Positions 1-8,322 of a stretch of 64,000 nt of DNA are shown one piece after another. The first letter of the stretch is position 1. The number at the start of each line of letters is the position of its first letter. The DNA lies in assembly GCF_000353285.1 (NCBI RefSeq), contig NZ_KB731324.1:6041018-6105017 (forward strand). The letters are read 5' to 3'. Source of the stretch: Leptolyngbya boryana PCC 6306. GTDB lineage: Bacteria; Cyanobacteriota; Cyanobacteriia; Leptolyngbyales; Leptolyngbyaceae. The notes beneath the pieces were generated by a model that was not told where the DNA came from, ran no database searches, and worked only from the letters and a program-made list of their open reading frames with translations. Made by a program: the position numbers and the translations under genes.

Positions 1-2
1 GC

Positions 3-3000
3 GACGACAATATTACCGGAAATGATGGCAATGACTTGATTTTGGGTGGGTTCGCGAATGACACTATTCAGGGCAATGTGGGTAGCGACATCATTCTCGG
101 AGATAACGGCAAGATGACGCTGCTGAACGGAGTTGTAGCCCGGATTGAGACAACGGAAGCACTCAACGGTGGCAATGACACGATTCAAGGGAATGACGGT
201 GCAGACATTATTCTGGGGGGTTCTGGAGACGATACGATCGTGGGAGGAGCAGACAATGACACTATCCTTGGAGACAATGGTGTAGTTGTTCGTGCCGATG
301 GTTCAGCCCAAGCAAATGATGTCTTCTCAACCGATGAATTAAGTGGCGGAAAAGATAGTATCTCTGGCGGTCTAGGAGATGATTTGATTCTGGGCGGATT
401 TGAGAGCGATCAAATTACGGGCAATGAAGGGAATGACATCGTGTATGGCGATCATGCTTACATCACTCGCAATGCATCGGATGTTGTAGAAGAAATCACA
501 GCACGCTTCGCAGTTCAAGGCGGAGATGATGTGATTGAAGGCAATGCAGGCGATGACATTCTCATCGGTGGAGCCGCGAACGATACCCTCAAAGGCGGTA
601 CTGGAATTGATTTCATCGCTGGAGACAATGCGAAAGTGACGATGCCGAATGGAGTTGTAGCTCGCATTGAAACCACTGATCCAACCCTCGGTGGCAATGA
701 GGCGATCGATGGCGATGACCAAGGCGACTTTATTCTCGGTGGCGCTGGCGATGACACGATTACTGGAGGCGCTGATCTTGCAGATGATGTGATTCTGGGG
801 GATCACGGGGTCATTGTTCGAGCCGATGGAACTGCTCAAGCAAATGATATCTACTCAACTGATCCAGCAAATGGTGGAAAAGACATCATCACAGGTGGAT
901 TGGGCAACGATATCATCTTGGGAGGTGCAGACAACGATCGCATGACCGGCAATGAAGGCAACGATGTGATCTTGGGCGATCATGGTTACATCACTCGCAA
1001 TGCTGCTGATGTCATTGAGAAGATTGAATCTGCTTTTGCAAACCAAGGTGGAGATGACACGATCGCTGGAAATACAGGCGACGATCTCTTATTCGGTGGA
1101 GCCGCAAACGACACGATCACAGGGAATGAAGGCAATGATGTCATCTTCGGCGATAATGGCAGCCTAGATTACACCCTAGATAGTAACCTCACAACCTTAG
1201 ATTTGATCACCACAACCTCGCCAGCAATTGGTGGAAACGATAATATTCAAGGCAATGAGGGTGACGATCGCATTCTTGGTGGAAATGGTGCGGATGCCAT
1301 TCAAGGTAATGCAGGACAAGACATCATTCTCGGTGACAATGGACTCCTTAACTATGGAGTCGATAGCGACTTTACAACCCTCGATCTGATTACGACCACT
1401 GATCCAACCTTGGGTGGCAACGATCAAATCGCAGGGAATGACGGCAATGATATTGCGATCGCTGGAGCCGCAAACGATACTGTCACCGGAGATGCGGGAG
1501 ACGACATTCTAATTGGAGATCAGGCTGAAATTACGTTAACAGGCGGACGGGTAAAACTCGTAGATAGCATCGACCCAGGCATTGGGGGAGATGATGTCGT
1601 CTCCGGGGGCGATGGGACTGATCTGATTCTGGGTGGATTTGCCGATGATATTCTCTACGGCGATGCTGGCAATGACAGAATCTTGGGTGATAACGGTCGA
1701 TTCGATTTTGCTTTTGCAGGGGATGCGGTCGTTGGAGCCGATTCTGACCTATCAACTTTAGATATCATCACAACTACTGATCCAACTTTGGGCGGTGACG
1801 ATAGTATCTTTGGCGGTGCAGGCGAAGATCAAGTAATCGGTGGCTCAGGTTCTGACTTTGTTGCAGGCGATAACGGAGCTGATCCAAACGTTGTCTTGAC
1901 CCGAGAGTGGACAGTTGTTGATGAAGGTGACTTTAACGGAGATGGTCGAACCGATCTCGTTTGGCGCAATCAAGTTCGGGGGGATGTTGCCGTTTGGTTG
2001 ATGAATGGCAAAGAAATACTCGATTTCGCAGTGGTCTTACCCGGTGTGCCTTTGAGTTGGACGATCGAAGGAATTGACGACTTCAACAAAGACGGCAAGG
2101 ATGATTTTATCTGGCGCAATCGTGCTAATGGCGATGTTGCCCTTTGGTTAATGAACGGCAGAAAGATTGACACTGCTGCGATTGTGCTTCCAGGTGTGCC
2201 ACTGAGTTGGGAAATTGAAGGGATCTCTGACCTGAATAACGACAATCAAGCGGATCTGATTTGGCGCGATCGCAGTAATGGCGATGTTGCGGTTTGGCTA
2301 ATGAATGGTTCGCAAATTGCGGGAGCCGCAGTCGTCGTTCCAGGCGTACCGTTGACCTGGACCATTGAAGGCGTTGATGATCTCAATGGCGATGGTAATG
2401 CGGATCTCATTTGGCGCGATCGCAGTAATGGTGATGTTGCCGTTTGGTTAATGAATGGTCTGCAAATTGCTGGATCTGCAATTGTTCTCCCCGGTGTGCC
2501 GTTGAACTGGAACATTCAGGGAATTGGCGATTTTAACAACGATGGCAAAGCCGATCTGCTCTGGCGAGGGCAAACGAACGGTGAGATTGCTGTTTGGTTG
2601 ATGAATGGGTTGCAAATTGCTGGATCTGGAATTGTTCTAGCTGGAATTCCGAGCAATTGGACGATTGAAGGAATTGGCGACTTTAACAATGATGGCAAGA
2701 GCGATATCGCCTGGCGCGATCGCGGTAATGGCGATGCTGCGGTTTGGTTGATCAATGGCACTCAACTAGCAGGAGCCGCCGTGATCATTTCGGGTGTGCC
2801 CTTTAACTGGGAAGTCAAAGCGATTAGTGACTTGAACAACGATGGTAAGGCTGAGTTTGTCTGGCGGGATGCTGCGACCGGAGATGCTGCGGTGTGGATG
2901 ATCAATGCCGTGCAGATTGATGATACAGCGCTCTACCGTCAAGGAGATTCAAAACCTGTGTCCACTGGTGCATCAGATGATTTGGTCATGGGTGATCATG

Positions 3001-5558
3001 CCATCGTCTATCAGGCATTGCAGCGCGATCGCAATTTCGTCTCGATCGACACACAAGCAACCGATGGCGGTGGAGACGACGTGCTGTATGGCAATCAAGG
3101 CGATGATATTCTGCTCGGTCAGCAAGGCAACGACATCATGTACGGTGGTGCAGGTGAAGATGACATGACTGGCGGTCACAATGTGCTAGGTGGTGCCGAT
3201 GGCAGTGATTCGATGGATGGAGAAGCAGACTCAGATGTGATGCTCGGTGATAACGGCACGATTACTCGGCGTTGGGTGAACAATGCGTGGCAGCGATTTG
3301 TGGCACCGTTTGCGACGGTTATTCGAGATATTGTGCGCTTTGATGATGTCGATCGCATCGCTGGCAATGACACGATGATCGGAGGAACGGGTGATGACAT
3401 CATTCAAGGTCAGCGCGGCGACGATTTCATTGATGGTGGTGCTGGAGATGATGAACTCTATGGACAACTGGGCAATGACGTCATTCAAGGTGGAGACGGA
3501 CAAGACACGATTTTAGGAGATGTCGGTATCATTACTCGCGATGTCAATCCAGATGGTTCAGCTCGTCGGAATCTCAATGGTTCGTGGCATCGAGATGTGA
3601 TTCTAACTGATGTTGGTCGTGTGACTGGAACCGTCAGCGGAACACCGACTGCGGCACAATTCCAAAATCCAGATCTCTTGTTACTGACCGAATCGGCTGG
3701 ATATGAGGTCGAACTCCTAGCAGATGGGAATGACGCAATTGATGGGGGATCTGGAGATGATGCAATCTTCGGTCAGCGCGGTAACGACGTGATTCAAGGT
3801 GGAACAGGCAATGATTACATTGAAGGCAATGCAGGCAATGATTTCATTGATGATCTTGCAGGCGATGACTTCATTGTTGGAGATGACACCTCGAATCTGC
3901 CACCGTTTAACACGGAACTCCCGATCGTCACGCGTGCGATTCACCTGATTGAGCAGAATGCAAACCTAGCTCTCGATTTCTTCGGGACGATCGTTACGCC
4001 AAACTTGACCTTAACGCCTGACCCAATTTCGGGCTTGCTGCCAGCCTTGACGCTCTCACCAACTTTAACGCGCGATCATTCTCCGACTCCGATCACGGGT
4101 GCGCTTCGTACAACCTCGGGTGTAACGTTCCAAACGCTAGCTGCTGTCATTCCTGATGTGATCAATCATCTTGATTTACTAGCAGGAAATGACCAAATTT
4201 CGGCGGGTGCTGGCTTAGACACGGTTGTGGGAGATAACTATACGAATACTATTCCGCTGAGAACAGGAGTAGCTGGAATTGATCAATCGTTGGATCTAAT
4301 GATGCGATCGCTGTATCAGTTGAACTATGACCTTCACGGCTTAGAACTTGCGCTGACTGGAACGAGTGGCGCGACTGCACGAGAAATTACACTCGGTGGA
4401 GATGTGATTGATGCAGGGGGAGATCGCGATTTAGTCATGGGTGACAATGCCTTCTTGATCGGGGGCTTAACGATTAAATCACCGAGTAATGCTGCGGCGA
4501 TTAGCACAATGGTCGGAAATCTTCAGCAATTAATTGCGAACTTCAATCGCACCGTTGATACGGTATTAGATCCGCTCACCACTCGACCCATGAATCAGCC
4601 GTTTACTTTAGCGATCGGCAATGATCAAATCACTGGAAATAGTGGCGATGACAAGCTTCTCGCTGATGACACTTTTGTTCTTGCTCCTAACTTCAGCAAT
4701 CCCAACTATGTGAAAGGCAGCTTCTGGAACTATGCACTTATCGGCGGTGATCAGCCTGCTCGTTCTACGCTGCGCGAGTTTAACCTGAAGCTCGGCAACG
4801 ATTTGGTGAATGGTGGTTCTGGAAATGACTTAATGATTGCAGGCTATAGCAATGTGATTCTGCCGCTCGCAAATCAAGCGCCTGTCACTCAAAGCGATCG
4901 CCTACAATTCCAACGCGATCTCGAACTGTTTGCTGAAGATGTCAGAACCTTCATTCGCGACCTGCACAATACCAATCACGGCATTGAGTATGTCAATAAC
5001 AATCAGTCTCATACCCTGATTGCTCAAAACGATGTGATGAATGGTGAAGCAGGCGACGACGTGATGTTAGGAGATAATGCAACGCTGCTGCTCCCGATCG
5101 TCGATCGACAAATCAATCTCAGCTTTGAAATCGTCAGAGGCTATCTCGATTCCAGCGACGAATCTTACAACTTCAGTCAAGGTCTACCTCATCAGTACGA
5201 TTTGATCTACCGCAATTCAAATCTAGGAGCAACGCGATTTGCTGAAGATACGATGACAGGCGGCGATGGAAATGACATCCTGTTTGGACTTCGAGGCGTT
5301 GATACGATGCAAGGAGATGCTGGAGATGATTACTTGTTTGGAGGTGCAGAGACGGATGTGCTGAATGACACATTAGGAACAAATGTGATCCGAGCAACAA
5401 ATCCCAGTGCAGGGGACAGCACAATCATCAATCCTCGCATCAACGCCTATCTTGTGAACTTCCTCAGTCCTGCTCTCCAGCGCTATATCTCAGAGCTAGA
5501 TCAAGAGAAAAATAAACTCACTCTCGAAGGACGGTTCCAGCTTTCCTTCCCGGATTAA
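3..5558 (+). CDS. RTX-type calcium-binding repeat protein with embedded FG-GAP-like repeats, 5' end outside window
   Basis: The reading frame is open from base 3, so the gene starts upstream of the window; the TTG at 36 is only an internal codon. The visible part (about 1850 residues) is mostly glycine/aspartate nonapeptides of the GGxGxDxxx type, the hallmark of hemolysin-type calcium-binding beta-rolls in secreted or surface proteins. From about 1900 to 2930 there are roughly seven units of about 50 residues with FNNDGKxDLxWR and GDVAVWLMNG cores, typical of FG-GAP/VCBS beta-propeller blades that also bind calcium. Further RTX blocks follow, separated by unique spacers of 60-150 residues. 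Such proteins usually leave the cell by type I secretion; no transporter genes are adjacent, and no classical signal can be checked because the N-terminus is missing. Role unknown; adhesin, S-layer or extracellular matrix protein are plausible. Confidence 0.93.
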   Translation, partial: DDNITGNDGNDLILGGFANDTIQGNVGSDIILGDNGKMTLLNGVVARIETTEALNGGNDTIQGNDGADIILGGSGDDTIVGGADNDTILGDNGVVVRADGSAQANDVFSTDELSGGKDSISGGLGDDLILGGFESDQITGNEGNDIVYGDHAYITRNASDVVEEITARFAVQGGDDVIEGNAGDDILIGGAANDTLKGGTGIDFIAGDNAKVTMPNGVVARIETTDPTLGGNEAIDGDDQGDFILGGAGDDTITGGADLADDVILGDHGVIVRADGTAQANDIYSTDPANGGKDIITGGLGNDIILGGADNDRMTGNEGNDVILGDHGYITRNAADVIEKIESAFANQGGDDTIAGNTGDDLLFGGAANDTITGNEGNDVIFGDNGSLDYTLDSNLTTLDLITTTSPAIGGNDNIQGNEGDDRILGGNGADAIQGNAGQDIILGDNGLLNYGVDSDFTTLDLITTTDPTLGGNDQIAGNDGNDIAIAGAANDTVTGDAGDDILIGDQAEITLTGGRVKLVDSIDPGIGGDDVVSGGDGTDLILGGFADDILYGDAGNDRILGDNGRFDFAFAGDAVVGADSDLSTLDIITTTDPTLGGDDSIFGGAGEDQVIGGSGSDFVAGDNGADPNVVLTREWTVVDEGDFNGDGRTDLVWRNQVRGDVAVWLMNGKEILDFAVVLPGVPLSWTIEGIDDFNKDGKDDFIWRNRANGDVALWLMNGRKIDTAAIVLPGVPLSWEIEGISDLNNDNQADLIWRDRSNGDVAVWLMNGSQIAGAAVVVPGVPLTWTIEGVDDLNGDGNADLIWRDRSNGDVAVWLMNGLQIAGSAIVLPGVPLNWNIQGIGDFNNDGKADLLWRGQTNGEIAVWLMNGLQIAGSGIVLAGIPSNWTIEGIGDFNNDGKSDIAWRDRGNGDAAVWLINGTQLAGAAVIISGVPFNWEVKAISDLNNDGKAEFVWRDAATGDAAVWMINAVQIDDTALYRQGDSKPVSTGASDDLVMGDHAIVYQALQRDRNFVSIDTQATDGGGDDVLYGNQGDDILLGQQGNDIMYGGAGEDDMTGGHNVLGGADGSDSMDGEADSDVMLGDNGTITRRWVNNAWQRFVAPFATVIRDIVRFDDVDRIAGNDTMIGGTGDDIIQGQRGDDFIDGGAGDDELYGQLGNDVIQGGDGQDTILGDVGIITRDVNPDGSARRNLNGSWHRDVILTDVGRVTGTVSGTPTAAQFQNPDLLLLTESAGYEVELLADGNDAIDGGSGDDAIFGQRGNDVIQGGTGNDYIEGNAGNDFIDDLAGDDFIVGDDTSNLPPFNTELPIVTRAIHLIEQNANLALDFFGTIVTPNLTLTPDPISGLLPALTLSPTLTRDHSPTPITGALRTTSGVTFQTLAAVIPDVINHLDLLAGNDQISAGAGLDTVVGDNYTNTIPLRTGVAGIDQSLDLMMRSLYQLNYDLHGLELALTGTSGATAREITLGGDVIDAGGDRDLVMGDNAFLIGGLTIKSPSNAAAISTMVGNLQQLIANFNRTVDTVLDPLTTRPMNQPFTLAIGNDQITGNSGDDKLLADDTFVLAPNFSNPNYVKGSFWNYALIGGDQPARSTLREFNLKLGNDLVNGGSGNDLMIAGYSNVILPLANQAPVTQSDRLQFQRDLELFAEDVRTFIRDLHNTNHGIEYVNNNQSHTLIAQNDVMNGEAGDDVMLGDNATLLLPIVDRQINLSFEIVRGYLDSSDESYNFSQGLPHQYDLIYRNSNLGATRFAEDTMTGGDGNDILFGLRGVDTMQGDAGDDYLFGGAETDVLNDTLGTNVIRATNPSAGDSTIINPRINAYLVNFLSPALQRYISELDQEKNKLTLEGRFQLSFPD

Positions 5559-5574
5559 TTTTTTCAGTAAGCCG

Positions 5575-5601
5575 AGCGTATTGAGTTATAAGTAATACGC
5601 T
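5575..5601 (+). terminator. Hairpin after the RTX gene
   Basis: AGCGTATT (5575-5582) pairs perfectly with AATACGCT (5594-5601) around an 11-base loop, 17 bases after the RTX stop codon. The T-rich tract that follows is poor (TCCTTT), so this is a possible rather than a textbook terminator. Confidence 0.4.
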
Positions 5602-5637
5602 TCCTTTGCCAGCTCACTTACCTGTTAGGACTTTCCC

Positions 5638-6804
5638 GTGAAAAAGATTCATGCCCCTTGGATTGCAGCTTCCGCAATTTTTCTCGCTCCTTTCAGTGCT
5701 TTTGCAACTGAAGTTTCTCCTGCTCCTTCGACGATCGCTCAAGCTTCTCCTAATGCAGAGCTAATTAGAAAGCTCCAATTACTAGAGCAAAAGCAACAAG
5801 AGCTAGAGCAAGAAATTGAAAGCTTACGTCAGCAGATTTCGCCACAATCCGGCACTGCTAAAAAGCCTACTTCTGATCAAGTCGGGGTGACTGCTCCTGA
5901 AAAACGTCCTCAACAGTTTGAAGTCTCGGCAGAAGCATTATTCTTAAAGGCTCGAACGAGTAACGCGATGGATTTCGCGATCGTAGACTCAGGACAAGCA
6001 CTAGCAGTTAGTGGGGATCTGGCAAGAGTTCGATATGAAGATCCAACGGCGCTGCGCGTGGGTTTAACCTATCGTCCTGAAAAGACAGCTTGGGAAGTGG
6101 CTGCAACTCATATGTTTTTCAATACTGGCGGACAGCAAAGTGCCGTTCGACCGACTCAAGGGTTCTTGTACTCTACGTTGACGCATCCGGTTCAGAATGA
6201 TTCTGCCAATACGGCGGACGCCAGTGCGCGGATGAATTATGCAGCGACTGATGCCGAACTTGCTTATCGGTTCAAAATTGGACAAAGCTTGGGTGTGCGA
6301 GTGTTTGGAGGCTTGCGCTTTGCGACTGTGAATCAAGTGATGAATGTTGCCTATGATGGACGAGATTTTAACCAGGCAACGGCTCGGATTGAGAATCGAT
6401 TAAGTGGGTTTGGACCTCGCATGGGTGCTCAAGCAGATCTCAGGTTGGGCAAAGATTTTAGTCTGTTTGGTCGCGGTGCAGGAATGATTCTAGTGGGCAA
6501 TCGGACAACGAGCTACGAAGAAACCGATAACAATCGTGCTGATCTGGTTGCTCGGATTTCGCAGGATAAATATCAAACGTTTGTGCCAGGTTTGGAGTTT
6601 GCTTTAGGAGTGAGTTGGCAACCCAAAATCAGTCAGCAAGCGACTTTGAATCTGAGTGCGGGTTATGAATATCAACATCTCTTTAATGTGTCGAATTCGA
6701 TTCGATTTGTCGATGGAGCGAGTCCAGGCGTATTTTCTGAAAGCCAGAATGATTTCAGTTTTCAAGGCTTCTTTATGAAACTTGGGATCAGTTCAGAGTT
6801 TTAG
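5638..6804 (+). CDS. Lpg1974-family pore-forming outer membrane protein
   Basis: 388 residues beginning with GTG. Residues 1-23 form a signal peptide (basic KK, hydrophobic core, AFA cleavage region). A glutamine/glutamate-rich coiled coil at about 40-67 (LLEQKQQELEQEIESLRQQ) follows, then a long segment of alternating amphipathic strands from about 95 to the end. The strand pattern, the FEVSAEALFLKART entry motif and the terminal phenylalanine (SSEF) fit a beta-barrel of the Legionella Lpg1974 pore family. The N-terminal coiled coil could anchor the barrel to peptidoglycan, as SLH-coiled-coil porins do, but no SLH motif is visible. It lies 79 bases after the RTX gene on the same strand, so co-expression is possible. 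Its last 12 bases overlap the end of the convergent kinase gene. Confidence 0.75.
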   Translation: MKKIHAPWIAASAIFLAPFSAFATEVSPAPSTIAQASPNAELIRKLQLLEQKQQELEQEIESLRQQISPQSGTAKKPTSDQVGVTAPEKRPQQFEVSAEALFLKARTSNAMDFAIVDSGQALAVSGDLARVRYEDPTALRVGLTYRPEKTAWEVAATHMFFNTGGQQSAVRPTQGFLYSTLTHPVQNDSANTADASARMNYAATDAELAYRFKIGQSLGVRVFGGLRFATVNQVMNVAYDGRDFNQATARIENRLSGFGPRMGAQADLRLGKDFSLFGRGAGMILVGNRTTSYEETDNNRADLVARISQDKYQTFVPGLEFALGVSWQPKISQQATLNLSAGYEYQHLFNVSNSIRFVDGASPGVFSESQNDFSFQGFFMKLGISSEF

Positions 6805-7962
6805 CGAAGCAAGTGGAAACTGGACGGTGAATGTCGCACCGAGATCGCTGCCTTCACTTTCAACGGTGATTGAACCCCGATGCAGTTCGACCAATTGATG
6901 CACGATCGTCAGACCTAACCCTAACCCGTCTGCGGAAGCAGCATTGGTTTCATCCTGACGAAACCGATCGAAAATATGCGGTAAAAATTCAGGCTGAATC
7001 CCAATCCCGGTATCGATCACTTTGACGTATGCCATTCCATCTAGTTCAGTGAGTTGAACTGTAACTTTTCCGCCTGCTGGAGTGAACTTAATTGCATTGG
7101 TGAGCAAGTTTAATAAAATCTGCTGCAATCGTTTCGGATCGCCTGAAATGACCAGATCTAAATCCATCGAGCTAAATTCAAGCTGAATGTTCTTTTCTGC
7201 TGCTGTTGGTCGAACGCCCTCGATCGCAGCAGAAATGACTGCGTATAAATTGACCATCATGACTTTGATCGGCAATTGACCTCGAATAATGCGTGAAATG
7301 TCTAAGAGGTCTTCAATTAATTGAGATTGAGATTGGGCATTGCGCTCGATCGTTTCTAAGGCTCGATCGATACTTTCAGAATCGAGATTGCGCGATCGCA
7401 GTAATTTCGCCCAGCCTAAAATGGCATTGAGTGGTGTGCGCAGTTCGTGCGTAACGACAGCGAGAAATTCGTCTTTATTTTGATTTGCGGTTTCTGCTTC
7501 TTCGCGTTGCGCGATCGCTCTTCTCAGCGCAATTTGACTTTGTTTAAGCTGTTGATTTAATCGATCCTTTTGGTTTCCCTCGATCATTTGCCGCAGTACT
7601 ACGCTCTGCAGTGTATGTTGTAATACTTCTGGCGTTACTTTGTGCGAGAGGATGTAATCTTTTGCACCTGCTTTTAGAAGTTGCGATGCAATTTCTAATG
7701 TGTGCGCGATCACAACGATCGGAACTGTGTCTTCAAATTGCTTGAGTTTGCTAATAAATTGTTCGCCTTCCATATCATGCAGATCGGAGTGCATCAAGAT
7801 CGCATCTGGAGCAGCATGGCAACAAATATTCAGCGCCGCATTGCCTGAACGTGCTACAACGATATTCCAGTCAACGTCAGGGGACTGACTGAGCGATCGC
7901 TGAAAGAGAGCATTGTCAAACTGCGATCGGCGAATCAAAAGAAGGGTGCAGAACTGCTTCAT
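6793..7962 (-). CDS. Sensor histidine kinase with degenerate N-terminal receiver domain
   Basis: The frame is open from a GTG at 7983, but receiver domains normally begin M-K-x-x-x-L-L-L as at the ATG at 7962, so that start was chosen (389 residues; numbering below follows the longer 396-residue form). Residues 8-125 have the length and hydrophobic pattern of a CheY-like receiver. The acidic pair is RR (18-19), the phospho-acceptor aspartate is His65 (ILMHSDLHDMEG), the switch Thr is Ala93 and the active-site Lys is Ser113. A coiled linker (135-165) leads to a HisKA domain with the H-box VTHELRTPLN (His179) and an HATPase domain with N296, DTGIGI and GLGLGLTI boxes. The kinase half looks active; the receiver cannot take part in normal phosphorelay and may be a pseudo-receiver that binds a ligand or protein. 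No membrane segment, so cytoplasmic. No response regulator is adjacent. Confidence 0.85.
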   Translation of the reverse strand: MKQFCTLLLIRRSQFDNALFQRSLSQSPDVDWNIVVARSGNAALNICCHAAPDAILMHSDLHDMEGEQFISKLKQFEDTVPIVVIAHTLEIASQLLKAGAKDYILSHKVTPEVLQHTLQSVVLRQMIEGNQKDRLNQQLKQSQIALRRAIAQREEAETANQNKDEFLAVVTHELRTPLNAILGWAKLLRSRNLDSESIDRALETIERNAQSQSQLIEDLLDISRIIRGQLPIKVMMVNLYAVISAAIEGVRPTAAEKNIQLEFSSMDLDLVISGDPKRLQQILLNLLTNAIKFTPAGGKVTVQLTELDGMAYVKVIDTGIGIQPEFLPHIFDRFRQDETNAASADGLGLGLTIVHQLVELHRGSITVESEGSDLGATFTVQFPLASLKL

Positions 7963-7983
7963 ATCATTCTGCCAGGGGAACAC

Positions 7984-8322
7984 CTATGAGGAGGATGCAG
8001 AAAGAGCCAGACTTCAACAGTGCCAAGAGTCATGAATTTAATGATCTACAACTCTGAACGGCTTTGCCTCCATCTTAAACGACCTTTGCTCCCAAACCGG
8101 AAGACGGATCGAAAATGAGAGCAAGTTCGAGACATTGCAGAGAATCAATTCTTATTCCTAAGTATGCGAACCTTTGCCTTACTAGATTCTGACGTTTGGG
8201 AATCAATGTCAATCCGTACCAGTTGCTATCATTGCTACATAGCAATCGAAGCATAAGACACGAGAATTTCCTATCTCTCTGTGCCTTATGCTTCTCATTT
8301 CAACGCAAGTCGAGACTAAACT
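7984..8322. other. Gene-free stretch between kinase and pyruvate kinase genes
   Basis: About 340 bases. The part near the kinase should hold its promoter, but no convincing -35/-10 pair was found. The part near 8220-8295 holds two hairpins, listed separately. A 75-codon frame at 8196 runs into the pyruvate kinase gene antisense and is not credible. Confidence 0.5.
8223..8294 (-). terminator. Two tandem hairpins downstream of pyruvate kinase
   Basis: First hairpin in the direction of pyk transcription: GAAGCATAAG (8248-8257) pairs perfectly with CTTATGCTTC (8285-8294). The stem extends inward by CAC/GTG and GAGA/TCTC around mismatches, giving about 17 pairs. The second, TTGCTAT (8223-8229) with ATAGCAA (8239-8245), follows directly. 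Neither has a T-run on the minus strand, so a termination or 3'-end stabilising role is inferred from position only. Confidence 0.5.

Noticed and set aside
372-839. 155-codon minus-strand frame inside the RTX gene
   Set aside because: Antisense to a clearly coding repeat gene; its sequence mirrors the Gly/Asp repeat codons.
1-5558. Tandem repeats considered as a CRISPR array or satellite
   Set aside because: Repeats are in frame, encode Gly/Asp nonapeptides and vary by codon; no constant repeat-spacer pattern.
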